From: JAPKYZ01 sp033763835
GTDB lineage: Bacteria; Acidobacteriota; Terriglobia; Bryobacterales; Bryobacteraceae
DNA length: 64,000 nucleotides
Direction: 5' to 3'
Assembly (NCBI GenBank): GCA_033763835.1
Contig: JANRJS010000028.1
Span: 62,001 to 126,000, forward strand
The translations under genes were made by a program, and so were the position numbers. Below, in pieces: positions 50,512-58,843 of the stretch; positions within the stretch are counted from its first letter, which is position 1; every line of letters begins with the position of its first letter. Below the pieces are notes generated by a model that saw only the letters and a program-made list of their open reading frames with translations, did not search any database and was not told the DNA's origin.

Positions 50512-51583
50512 AACCGCTCTCGGCGGTTTTGTCCTCACCGGCTGCGCAGCGCGCAGAACCGTAACTTCTATTCCCGCGAAGCCCGCTTTCGGAAAAGTCC
50601 AAGTCGCCGAAGACCGCGTCATTCGCACCGTCGTAGGTTTGCGACCGTATCGACCCTCGGGCTTCGTCGTCAAACGCGAGTCGTTCGGCGATAAGGCGCT
50701 GATTCACAACTACGGACACGGCGGCGGCGGCATGACGCTGTCTTGGGGGACCTCGCAATTGGCGGTCGATCTTGCTCCCGAAGTTCGCCAAGCGGCGGTG
50801 CTCGGCTGTGGGGGCGTGGGTTTGGCGACGGCGCGCTTGCTGCAACGGCGCGGCGCGCAAGTGACCATCTATACCAAGTCGTTGCCGCCCGAGACGACTT
50901 CGAATATCGCGGGCGCGCAATGGTGGCCGACTTCGGTGTTCAACGAAGACAAAGCGACGCCCGCGTTCCGCGAACAATTCGTCGCCGCATGCCGCCACTC
51001 GTACCGGCATTTTCAAACGATGCTCGGCGACTATTACGGCGTGCGCTGGATCCGCAACTATATGGTGAGCGATTCGCCCGTGCGCAATAGCTTCATTCTC
51101 GGCGCAGACTCGCCGATCCGCGACTTGTATCCCGAGTACGCCGACCTGCCGGACAACGCCACGCCGTTCGAGCGCTACGCGCGCCGTTTCACGACGATGC
51201 TGATCGAGCCTTCGACGTACCTGCCCGCCGTACTTCGCGATTTTCAATTATCGGGCGGCCGCGTCGTGGTGGGTGAGTTCGACCGCGAACGGCTGAGCGC
51301 TCTCTCCGAACCCGCGATCTTCAACTGCACCGGCTTAGGCGCCGGCGCTTTGTTCGGCGACCCCGAAATCGGGCCGGTGAAGGGGCAATTAACGGTGCTG
51401 CTACCGCAACCGGAGATCGACTACAACCTGCTCACCGGCGGACTTTACATGTTTCCCCGGCGCGACGGAATTCTGCTCGGTGGCACCTGGGAGCGCGGAG
51501 TGAACGATCTCGCGCCCAACCTCGAAGCGCGCGCCCGCGTGATAGCCGGCCACAAGGAAATCTTCGCCCGCTTGGGAACCTGA
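50501..51583 (+). CDS. Circularly permuted D-amino-acid-oxidase-like flavoprotein, lipoprotein
   Basis: 360 residues. Start MTRRTALGGFVLTGC has a twin-arginine and lipobox (LTGC, Cys15). Residues 46-84 (GLRPYRPSGFVVKRE ... HNYGHGGGGMTLSWG) match what is normally the C-terminal end of D-amino-acid oxidase, including the substrate-carboxylate Arg. The FAD-binding Rossmann motif VLGCGGVGLATARLL, normally N-terminal, comes after it at ~100-114, followed by AGAQWWPT (~138), FNCTGLGAGALFGDP (~274-288) and GILLGGTWERG (~323). So the order is a circular permutation of the fold. Probably oxidises an amino acid or imino compound in the periplasm; substrate unknown. Confidence 0.85.
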   Translation: MTRRTALGGFVLTGCAARRTVTSIPAKPAFGKVQVAEDRVIRTVVGLRPYRPSGFVVKRESFGDKALIHNYGHGGGGMTLSWGTSQLAVDLAPEVRQAAVLGCGGVGLATARLLQRRGAQVTIYTKSLPPETTSNIAGAQWWPTSVFNEDKATPAFREQFVAACRHSYRHFQTMLGDYYGVRWIRNYMVSDSPVRNSFILGADSPIRDLYPEYADLPDNATPFERYARRFTTMLIEPSTYLPAVLRDFQLSGGRVVVGEFDRERLSALSEPAIFNCTGLGAGALFGDPEIGPVKGQLTVLLPQPEIDYNLLTGGLYMFPRRDGILLGGTWERGVNDLAPNLEARARVIAGHKEIFARLGT

Positions 51584-51607
51584 AACGCTCCGAAACGTAA
51601 GCCGGTC

Positions 51608-54028
51608 ATGCAAGACCTGCGCTTCGCCGTTCGTCAGCTCGCCCGGAACCCTGACTTTGCGGCAATTGCCATCCTCGCGCTCGGCCTGGGGATCGGGGCG
51701 AACACGGCGATCTTCTCGGTTTTCGATACCGTTCTGCTCGGGCGGCTTCCTTTCGCCGATCCGGACCGGCTGGTGATGGTTTGGGAGGACGCCGCGCATC
51801 TGGGCTTTCCGCGCAACACACCCGCAGTGGCGAATTGGCTGGATTGGTCTAAGCGCAACACCGTGTTTACCGGCATCGGCGCGATTCGGGGAGCCAGCCG
51901 TAACCTGACCGGCGAGGGCGCTCCGGAAAACCTGGTTGGTTCGGGAATGACGGCCAACACTTGGGAAGTCTTAGGCGCGAAGCCTCTGCTGGGCCGGATG
52001 TTCGCCGAAGAGGAAGATCGGAAGGCTGCGCCGGTGGTTGTCATCAGTCACGGTTTGTGGCAGCGGCGATTCGGCGGCGATGTCCGTGTTCTTGGGCGCA
52101 AGATTCTTTTAAGCGATCAGCCTTACGAGGTGATTGGCGTCATGACCGCCGATTTCGCATTTCCGGAGAGGTTGAACGACATCTGGATTCCCGCGTCGTT
52201 TACACCGAACGATTTCGCCAATCGCGGAGCGCACTTCCTTACCTGCGTGGCACGCCTGAAACCGGACGCGACGTTGGAGCGCGCGCAAGCCGAGATGTCG
52301 GGCATCGCGCGGCAACTGGAACGCGAGTACCCGCAATCGAACCGAAAAATAGGCGTGACGCTAGTTCCCTTGCGCGAACAGATTGCAGGGGATCTTCGGT
52401 TGGCGCTAACGGTGCTCCTCATGGCGGCGGGCGCGGTGCTGTTGATCGCCTGCGCGAATCTCGCGAACCTGCTGCTGGCCCGCGCCTCGGGCCGCCGGCA
52501 GGAAATGGCGGTGCGGGCGGCGCTCGGCGCTTCGCGGATGAGGATCGTCCGGCAGGTGCTCGCCGAGAGTCTGCTTCTGGCCGGACTGGGCGCACTGCTC
52601 GGCTTGGTTTTCGCGCGCGTGGGGATGATTGTGCTCGAAAAGCTGATCCCCAGCGGTCTGGCGGCGACGGCTCTTCGCCTCGACTGGAGAGTGCTCGGCT
52701 TCGCCCTGATCGCGTCGATCCTGACGGGCATTTTGTTCGGACTCGCGCCCGCCATCGCGTCGGCCCGGACGAATCTGCACGGTACGATCCGGCAGGGAGA
52801 TCGTGGCGCGGCGGGCGCGAGGCGAAACTGGCTGCGCGACGCACTGGTGATTTCGCAAGTCGCCTTGGCGCTCGTGCTGCTCTCCGGTGCGGGATTAATG
52901 ATCCAAACACTGCGCAATCTCGAAGCGGTCGATATTGGAATGCGCAAAGATCACCTGCTGACGATGAGCACTTTTTTGGCGAACGGGCGTTATCCGGACC
53001 ACGCCAAGCGCCACGCGTTCTACACGCTGGTTCTCGATAATGTGAAGGCCGTTCCCGGTGTCGTCGCGGCCGCCTACACTTCGGCCTTACCGTTGACGAC
53101 ACCCGGCAACACCAGCGGCTATAGGATCGAGGGACAGTCCCCTGCGGAGGCTCTGCTGGCCGGGCAGGATGCACTGTTCCGCGTGGTGACGCCCGAGTTT
53201 CTCGAAACGATTCGCGGAAGGCTTAAGGAAGGGCGCTGGTTCACAAACGACGACCGCAATTCCACACTCCCCGTTATGGTGATTAACGAGAGCTTCGCCA
53301 TCCGGCACTGGCCCGGCCAAAGCGCGGTCGGCAAACGATTCAGCGTCGGATATCGCGGCGGAACGCCCGATACGCCGCGCTGGCTGACGGTCGTGGGCGT
53401 GGTTAAGGAGATTCGCGAGCGCGGTATCGACATCGCGCTGAAATCCGCGATGTACATGCCCTCGGCGCAGTCCGAATTGTATTGGCCGCGCCCAGCGGAT
53501 CTGGTGGTGCGCACTTCAGTCGAGCCGGAGTCCGTCGCGGGTGCGGTCCAACAAGCGATCTGGTCGGTGGACAAGGATCAGCCTGTTTCGCGGCTGCGCA
53601 CGATGCAAGAAGTGAGCGACCGGCAATTGGCCGCGCGCTCGCAACAGGCCACGCTTCTGGGCGCGTTCGCTGGACTGGCGCTACTACTCGCGGCGATTGG
53701 TATCTACGGCGTGCTCAGCTACGCGGTGGCGCAGCGACGCAAAGAAATCGGCGTGCGGATGAGCCTGGGCGCGAGGCCGTCGGACGTGCTGACGATGGTG
53801 CTCGGACGGGGGGTGTCGCTCGCATTGGTTGGCCTGGCGATTGGCATCGTCGCCTCGCTGGCATTGGGTGGGTTGGTGAAGAGCATGCTGTTCGGGGTCG
53901 CTCCTCAGGATCCGATCACGCTGGTCTCGGTATCCGCCGCTTTGCTTCTCGTCGCGGCCCTGGCGTGCGCCATTCCGGCGCGGCGCGCGGCGCGGGTCGA
54001 CCCGGCGATCGCTTTGCGGGCGGAGTAG
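51608..54028 (+). CDS. ADOP-type (duplicated orphan) FtsX/MacB permease
   Basis: 806 residues starting MQDLRFAVRQLARNPDFAAI, the ADOP hallmark. Order: N-terminal helix, MacB-like periplasmic core (~45-240), FtsX helix block (~270-425; LLIACANLANLLLARASGRR), second periplasmic core (~440-690) and second FtsX block (~700-795; ERRKEIGVRMSLGARP-like, AQRRKEIGVRMSLGARPSDV). No ATPase gene is adjacent, typical of this group. Likely a mechanotransmitting envelope transporter; substrate unknown. Converges on the DUF1501 gene with 4 bases between. Confidence 0.93.
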   Translation: MQDLRFAVRQLARNPDFAAIAILALGLGIGANTAIFSVFDTVLLGRLPFADPDRLVMVWEDAAHLGFPRNTPAVANWLDWSKRNTVFTGIGAIRGASRNLTGEGAPENLVGSGMTANTWEVLGAKPLLGRMFAEEEDRKAAPVVVISHGLWQRRFGGDVRVLGRKILLSDQPYEVIGVMTADFAFPERLNDIWIPASFTPNDFANRGAHFLTCVARLKPDATLERAQAEMSGIARQLEREYPQSNRKIGVTLVPLREQIAGDLRLALTVLLMAAGAVLLIACANLANLLLARASGRRQEMAVRAALGASRMRIVRQVLAESLLLAGLGALLGLVFARVGMIVLEKLIPSGLAATALRLDWRVLGFALIASILTGILFGLAPAIASARTNLHGTIRQGDRGAAGARRNWLRDALVISQVALALVLLSGAGLMIQTLRNLEAVDIGMRKDHLLTMSTFLANGRYPDHAKRHAFYTLVLDNVKAVPGVVAAAYTSALPLTTPGNTSGYRIEGQSPAEALLAGQDALFRVVTPEFLETIRGRLKEGRWFTNDDRNSTLPVMVINESFAIRHWPGQSAVGKRFSVGYRGGTPDTPRWLTVVGVVKEIRERGIDIALKSAMYMPSAQSELYWPRPADLVVRTSVEPESVAGAVQQAIWSVDKDQPVSRLRTMQEVSDRQLAARSQQATLLGAFAGLALLLAAIGIYGVLSYAVAQRRKEIGVRMSLGARPSDVLTMVLGRGVSLALVGLAIGIVASLALGGLVKSMLFGVAPQDPITLVSVSAALLLVAALACAIPARRAARVDPAIALRAE

Positions 54029-54032
54029 CCGC

Positions 54033-55430
54033 TTAGCCCCACAACTCGTGCACGGGGCGGTAATCGTAGCGCGAGTCTACGGGAACGTACTCGAACCCGC
54101 GATTCAGAGGATCGTCGCGGCGAATCGTCGTCCAATCGATGCCCAGCGCCGAGTAGATCGTCGCCTCAACGTCCTCGGCGCGAATATCGCGGTCGCCCGA
54201 CCAGCCCGGCTGATCCGTCGAGAACCCGTCCGAGTTGGTGGAGCCGATGACCGAGCGTCCCTTCACCTTCGCGCCCGCGAAGAAGATCGCCTGCTGCAAG
54301 TGGTGATCGCGGCCAGCCTGCGCGTTGAGCGCTGCGCCGCCCGCATGCCGAACGGTCCGGCCGAACTCGCCCATCGCGATAATCAACGTGTCGTCGAGGT
54401 GTCCCGAATCCTTCAGATCGGCGATCAGCGTACCGAGCCCGTTATCGAACTGCCGGATCAGTGCGTTATTGTTCGCCGGATTGAACGCTCCGGTATAAAT
54501 GCCCGCGTGGTTATCCCACCCGCCGATGGTGATCTGCACAAACCGGGTTCCCATGTCGGATCGGATCAGGTTGCGCGCCGCGATGCAGGCGTTGCCGAAT
54601 CCGGTATTGCCGTAGCGGTTGCGCTCGTCCTGCGGAAAGGTAAAGATACGATCGACATCGGCGTTGTACATTAGCCGCCGCGCGCTCAAGTTGTACTGCG
54701 CCAACTCGGAGGCGAGCGCGCCGAAATCGGTTTCGATGGAATCGCCCTGCGACAGTTCGCGTAGCAAAGCGTACCGCCGGTCGAACGCCGGTTGCCCGTC
54801 CCCATGCGTCGTGTTGCCTAACCCGTTGCCTCCGGGCGAAACGTAAAAAGGCGCGTGAGCGCTGGGAAAATAACCTTGACCGGGGCCGGTGGTCGCGTTC
54901 AGCGACAGAAACGCGGGCAGCAACGCATTCTTATCCTGCAGTTCCATCGAAACGACGGAGCCGATGTGTGGAGCGATCTTCGACAACGAACTGGTCGGGT
55001 TGCGGCCGATCTGATACCAAGTGCGCGACAACTCGTGCACCGCCGCCCAAGCTCGTACCGAGCGCATGAGCGAAACATTGTCGAGTTGCTCCGCCAGTCT
55101 CGGCAAAATGCCGCGTGGCCAAGTAATGTCCCCGTAGCTCTCGGGCGCGAAAGCGGCGGGAGTCGCCGCGCTGGCTTTGAAATCGAACGTATCGGTGTGG
55201 CTAGGAGCACCCGCCATAAACACGAAAATCGCCTTCTTGGCCTTGTTAATCGGCGCGCCGCCGATTCGCGACGCCTCCATCGTCTTCGGAGGCAGCAGGA
55301 AGTATCCGCCTACCGCGGAAGCAATGTGCCGGAAAAAGATACGCCTCGAGACGTGAGGCGCGCGCCAGAACCGCTTACCTTTCGCGCCGGACCAGTCGAT
55401 TCCGAATCGATCCTTCATAAATGCCCTCAA
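54033..55430 (-). CDS. DUF1501 protein, exported, sulfatase-like fold
   Basis: 465 residues. A Tat-type region VSRRIFFRHIASAVGGYFLL follows a short lead; then IFVFMAGAPSHTDTFDFK, GQGYFPSAHAPFYV, RFVQITIGGWDNHAGIY, LDDTLIIAMGEFGRT and AGRDHHLQQAIFFAGAKVKG, the DUF1501 signature related to alkaline-phosphatase/sulfatase folds. Always found next to a DUF1549/DUF1553 partner, here overlapping by 4 bases. Function unknown; periplasmic. Confidence 0.92.
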   Translation of the reverse strand: MRAFMKDRFGIDWSGAKGKRFWRAPHVSRRIFFRHIASAVGGYFLLPPKTMEASRIGGAPINKAKKAIFVFMAGAPSHTDTFDFKASAATPAAFAPESYGDITWPRGILPRLAEQLDNVSLMRSVRAWAAVHELSRTWYQIGRNPTSSLSKIAPHIGSVVSMELQDKNALLPAFLSLNATTGPGQGYFPSAHAPFYVSPGGNGLGNTTHGDGQPAFDRRYALLRELSQGDSIETDFGALASELAQYNLSARRLMYNADVDRIFTFPQDERNRYGNTGFGNACIAARNLIRSDMGTRFVQITIGGWDNHAGIYTGAFNPANNNALIRQFDNGLGTLIADLKDSGHLDDTLIIAMGEFGRTVRHAGGAALNAQAGRDHHLQQAIFFAGAKVKGRSVIGSTNSDGFSTDQPGWSGDRDIRAEDVEATIYSALGIDWTTIRRDDPLNRGFEYVPVDSRYDYRPVHELWG

Positions 55431-57301
55431 TAACTCAAGATGAATTCGGAGCGGTTGATTAGCGCCCAGGCCAAGTCTTCCGTTGAGGCGTTTCGATTCG
55501 CCGCCCCGCGCGTTTCGTAGAACCGGATCGCCGACGCACGTTCGGCGGACGTCGCCGGGCGGGAGAGAAACATGAGAAACAGTTCGTCCACCGCCGCGCC
55601 GTAATCCGCCATCCCCGCCACGCGGCGCAGCGTGGGCGAGGCCGCCACCTTGATCCGCGACCGCACCACGTTATCGTTCATGATGTTGAGCTGCTGGAGA
55701 ATGGAACCCAACTGCTGCCGGTCCGTCGTATCGCGATTCCCGCGGTAGAACGAGTTCATGAAGTTGAGCGCACCGCCGTTTGAGCGCGGCTCAACGGGCT
55801 CCGGCAAGTGAACGGCCCACTTGGCCGTTTCGGTCCAGCCCTGGACGGTATAGTTCGCCAAAACCTGAGTGCCCATCTGGATCGCGTCGTGAATCTCTTC
55901 GCCCTCGAGACGCCGCGGATAGTGGCGCGCGAACATCGGGACGTACTCGATCTTCCAGGTGTCGTCGTAACGCGAACTTAACTGATAGGCCGAACTGGAA
56001 ACCAGAACCCGGACGAACTCGCGCAAATTGAAGTTGACGGAGCCGAGGTGTTCAGCCAACCGCTCCAGCAGTTCGGGATGCGAAGCCTGCAAGGACCATC
56101 CGGCGGTGGGCGGATTCTTCGGGTCCATGCGCGCCGGGTCTAGTTGATCCACCGGCTCCGCTAAGGCCATGTTGAATAGCTGCTTCCAAATCCGGTTGGC
56201 CATATTACGCGCGAACATCGGATCTTCCACCATGAATGTCGCGAACTCCGCCCGCCAATCGGAAGTCCGGGGCGTCTGGCCCAGCCGATACTGCGGGGGG
56301 ATCGCGCGCGTCGCGCCGATCGCCGTCCGGTTCGGACGATTCCCGAACGTCGTGTTCAGATCGTAGTTTCCGGTGGCCGCGTCGGCGATGGACCAACTGT
56401 TGAAGTAATAATTCGTCTGATCGTTCGTGGTGTAGGTGAACCGCATCCGCGCGAAGAACGCGGCCATGCCCTGCGCCTCCGTCCGGGGCGCGTCCTTACC
56501 CCACAGGCTGAGCGATTCGAGATGTCCCCGCCCGTTGTGGCAAAGGATGCAGTCGTAATGCCCAATTCCCAGGAACTGTGTGGCCGCGCGGTTAAAGGCC
56601 GTGTCGTAGCTATCCTGCGCGGGACCGCCCGGCGTCCTCGACCGTAGGTTCCAGTTCACCGGAGCCGCCGCTTCGTCGTAATTGTTGCCTTTGGCGACAA
56701 GCGCCTCCCACACCATGTCCTTCAACGACCGGTTCGGGTCGTCGAGCGATTTAAGCATCCACGCGTGAAACTGATTCCGGCCGTTAATCTGAATGCTTTG
56801 AAACGAGTTGAATGCCGCGTTCTGCATCAGGTCGCCCAGCCACATGGTCCAACGCCGGCTAAACTCCGGCGAATAGAGGAGCGAATCGATCAGTTGGTCG
56901 CGTTTGTTGGGGTTCGTGTCCGCGACGAAAGACTCGATGGCTTCTTTGGAGGGAATGCGGCCCGTCAGATCGAGATGGATGCGTCGGACGAACTCGTAAT
57001 CGCCGGTTAGGGATGCGGATCGGACATTGTTCTGGATCAGCTTGCCGAAAATTGCCTGATCAATAAAGTTGCGTTGCGGGATGTCGCGTGCGTCCGCGAT
57101 TCGCGACGGACCATCCTGCGAAAACCGCGACAAGCCTTCCTGCGAAAACAACGTTAACCGGTCTTGTACTTGGCGTTGCGCGCGCGCTTCCGCTGCCAGA
57201 AACCGGTCCGGCTCGGCGCGGAACGTACAATTTGTATCGATCGGCTCTTGCGCGAATGCAAGAGCGTTAAGTAAGGCCGCAACGGCTCGTGTCCCCGTCA
57301 T
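55427..57301 (-). CDS. DUF1549/DUF1553 (PSD1-type) exported protein with CxxCH
   Basis: 624 residues from ATG 57301 (GGGGGA upstream), giving a signal-like start MTGTRAVAALLNALAFAQ. DUF1549 spans ~110-320 (FVRRIHLDLTGRIPSKEAIE, FSRRWTMWLGDLMQNA), with GIGHYDCILCHNGRGH, a CxxCH that may bind haem c, near ~255. DUF1553 is the C-terminal third (RNMANRIWKQLFNMALAEPV, LVSSSAYQLSSRYD, FLMFLSRPATSAERA). Partner of the DUF1501 gene that overlaps its end by 4 bases. Role unknown; divergent from the barrel protein at 57386. Confidence 0.92.
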   Translation of the reverse strand: MTGTRAVAALLNALAFAQEPIDTNCTFRAEPDRFLAAEARAQRQVQDRLTLFSQEGLSRFSQDGPSRIADARDIPQRNFIDQAIFGKLIQNNVRSASLTGDYEFVRRIHLDLTGRIPSKEAIESFVADTNPNKRDQLIDSLLYSPEFSRRWTMWLGDLMQNAAFNSFQSIQINGRNQFHAWMLKSLDDPNRSLKDMVWEALVAKGNNYDEAAAPVNWNLRSRTPGGPAQDSYDTAFNRAATQFLGIGHYDCILCHNGRGHLESLSLWGKDAPRTEAQGMAAFFARMRFTYTTNDQTNYYFNSWSIADAATGNYDLNTTFGNRPNRTAIGATRAIPPQYRLGQTPRTSDWRAEFATFMVEDPMFARNMANRIWKQLFNMALAEPVDQLDPARMDPKNPPTAGWSLQASHPELLERLAEHLGSVNFNLREFVRVLVSSSAYQLSSRYDDTWKIEYVPMFARHYPRRLEGEEIHDAIQMGTQVLANYTVQGWTETAKWAVHLPEPVEPRSNGGALNFMNSFYRGNRDTTDRQQLGSILQQLNIMNDNVVRSRIKVAASPTLRRVAGMADYGAAVDELFLMFLSRPATSAERASAIRFYETRGAANRNASTEDLAWALINRSEFILSY

Positions 57302-57313
57302 GCCAATACGTCC

Positions 57314-57353
57314 CCCGGAACGTAACCCGAGTATAACAACGCGGTTCCGGGAA
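57314..57353. promoter_or_regulatory. Inverted repeat in divergent promoter region
   Basis: CCCGGAAC (57314-57321) and GTTCCGGG (57344-57351) are exact reverse complements 22 bases apart, between the DUF1549 gene and the barrel gene. The right arm belongs to GTTCCGGGAA (57344-57353), which recurs at 61989-61998 upstream of the second Oar-like receptor. Confidence 0.45.
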
Positions 57354-57385
57354 ACGTAAAGATTTCTTTTCGCGTCCCACCGGTC

Positions 57386-58003
57386 ATGCGCGGCGTTCTC
57401 CTCCTTATCGCCGGTGCGGCCTCGTCGGCCGCCCAAGGTTTTCCGCGAAACACCATTACGTTAGGTCTGGGGGCGGCCATTCCCGGCCAGGACTTGAAAG
57501 GCTTTTTCGAACCGAGTGTGGCGTTGGGCTTCAACTACGGCTACCGGCCACACCGCAATTTCCAGATCGACGGCGGCCTGGACACCGTTATCCAAGCCGC
57601 CCGCGTCAACGACTTCGCGGATACGGCATTCGGCTCGCGGCGAATCCGCGACTACCAGTTGTTTATTCCGTTCGGTGGGCGGGTGATTTTGCCGTCGGCC
57701 GAAGATCGCGTGCAACTCTACGCGGGCGGCGGCGGTGTATGGGCCCGCTACTTCGAGTCGATTAGTCAGCCGAGCACGAACTTTCAGATCGATTGTCCGC
57801 AGTGCCTTTCGCGCAGTGGCTTCGGCTACTACGCGTTGGTGGGAGCGAAATGGCGGCCCTCGCGGTGGAAAGGGTTTTGGTTCGGCGGTTCGGTGCGCGT
57901 CGTGCGCGTCACAACGGACGGCGACCCGATCGGCGCTCTCGTCACACGCCCCACAAGGGACCGCTGGGTGACGCCGTCGATCGAAGTGGGATTTAGTTTT
58001 TAG
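57386..58003 (+). CDS. Outer-membrane beta-barrel protein
   Basis: 205 residues: signal peptide MRGVLLLIAGAASSAAQG, then alternating amphipathic strands (ITLGLGAAIPGQDLKGFFEP, VQLYAGGGGVWARYFES, YYALVGAKWRP, FWFGGSVRVVRVT) and a C-terminal Phe (SIEVGFSF), typical of OmpA/OmpW-sized eight-strand barrels. A CPQC pair (~136-139) in one loop may form a disulfide. Overlaps the convergent EthD gene by 4 bases. Confidence 0.75.
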   Translation: MRGVLLLIAGAASSAAQGFPRNTITLGLGAAIPGQDLKGFFEPSVALGFNYGYRPHRNFQIDGGLDTVIQAARVNDFADTAFGSRRIRDYQLFIPFGGRVILPSAEDRVQLYAGGGGVWARYFESISQPSTNFQIDCPQCLSRSGFGYYALVGAKWRPSRWKGFWFGGSVRVVRVTTDGDPIGALVTRPTRDRWVTPSIEVGFSF

Positions 58004-58305
58004 CGCTCCACCTGCCCGACCACAATGACCGGTTGCGAGTCGGTGTAGTTCGGGATGTCGGCGAGAATCTCCCCGCCGTGCGCCGAGAGCAACGCGCCTA
58101 GCGCATCGTCGTTTTCGAAAAACATGGTGGCAATGCAGGCGTAGGGCGAGGGACCGCCGCCTAAAGAGGAGAGGCAGCGGTCCACGGAGATTGGCCTAAG
58201 TCCAAGAGGAGCGCCCAACCGCTCGACCATCGGGGTGTGGATGGTTAGGTAGTAGTCGAAGTCGAACTTCGAGCTCGCCGGATAGAGAACGGTGACGCGG
58301 GTCAT
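58000..58305 (-). CDS. EthD-family small protein
   Basis: 101 residues with the EthD ferredoxin-like pattern: VTVLYPASSKFDFDYYLTIH, TPMVERLGAPLGL, and YACIATMFFENDDALGALLS ... DIPNYTDSQPVIVVGQV. Members were first linked to ethyl tert-butyl ether degradation but most are of unknown function. It follows the pilin-like gene by 10 bases on the same strand. Confidence 0.88.
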   Translation of the reverse strand: MTRVTVLYPASSKFDFDYYLTIHTPMVERLGAPLGLRPISVDRCLSSLGGGPSPYACIATMFFENDDALGALLSAHGGEILADIPNYTDSQPVIVVGQVER

Positions 58306-58315
58306 CCCGCACAGC

Positions 58316-58792
58316 TTACTTGATTTCGGGACTGTTCGCCGTCGCGGGCTCGGCGGAAAAGTTTTGCCGGATTACCAGGGTCTGATCGCTAAAGAACGTG
58401 CGCGAACCGGTGTTGTTGAACGCCACCGGATTGGCATTCACGCTGTATCCGGTCGGGCTTAACTGCAGGACGAATTTATAGCCGCCCTTTTCGCCGGAAG
58501 CGAGATCGCTGGGGAGAAGGTCGGCGGCGCTCGGACCCGGCGTTCCCCCGGAGGCGGGCCCCAATTCGGTCATCGATTGCGCGAACTTCCCAAACTGCGA
58601 ATAGTATTGCGTTTGCGCTTGATGAATCGCGACGATGTGCCGGATGGCGGCCATCTCTTGCGCTTGCATGCGCGCCTTGTTCAATTTCGGTACCGCAATG
58701 GCGGCGATGATCAGAATGATCGCGATAACGATCAGCAGTTCGACCAGCGAAAATCCACGGCCGCGGTGCTTAAGCGTAACTTTCCGGAACAT
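58316..58792 (-). CDS. Type IV pilin-like protein
   Basis: 158 residues: leader MFRKVTLKHRGRG with cleavage before Phe, mature start FSLVELLIVIAIILIIAAIA with the Glu5 needed for assembly, then a helix (KLNKARMQAQEMAAIRHIVA) and a small globular C-terminal domain (KGGYKFVLQLSPTGYSVNAN). Built like PilA or a type II secretion pseudopilin. No pilus machinery is nearby; 51 bases after the hydrolase gene on the same strand. Confidence 0.93.
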   Translation of the reverse strand: MFRKVTLKHRGRGFSLVELLIVIAIILIIAAIAVPKLNKARMQAQEMAAIRHIVAIHQAQTQYYSQFGKFAQSMTELGPASGGTPGPSAADLLPSDLASGEKGGYKFVLQLSPTGYSVNANPVAFNNTGSRTFFSDQTLVIRQNFSAEPATANSPEIK

Positions 58793-58843
58793 AGTTCTCC
58801 CTAATGTATGACGGCGGAGCGGGCCGCGGCGTGTACGGCAAGT

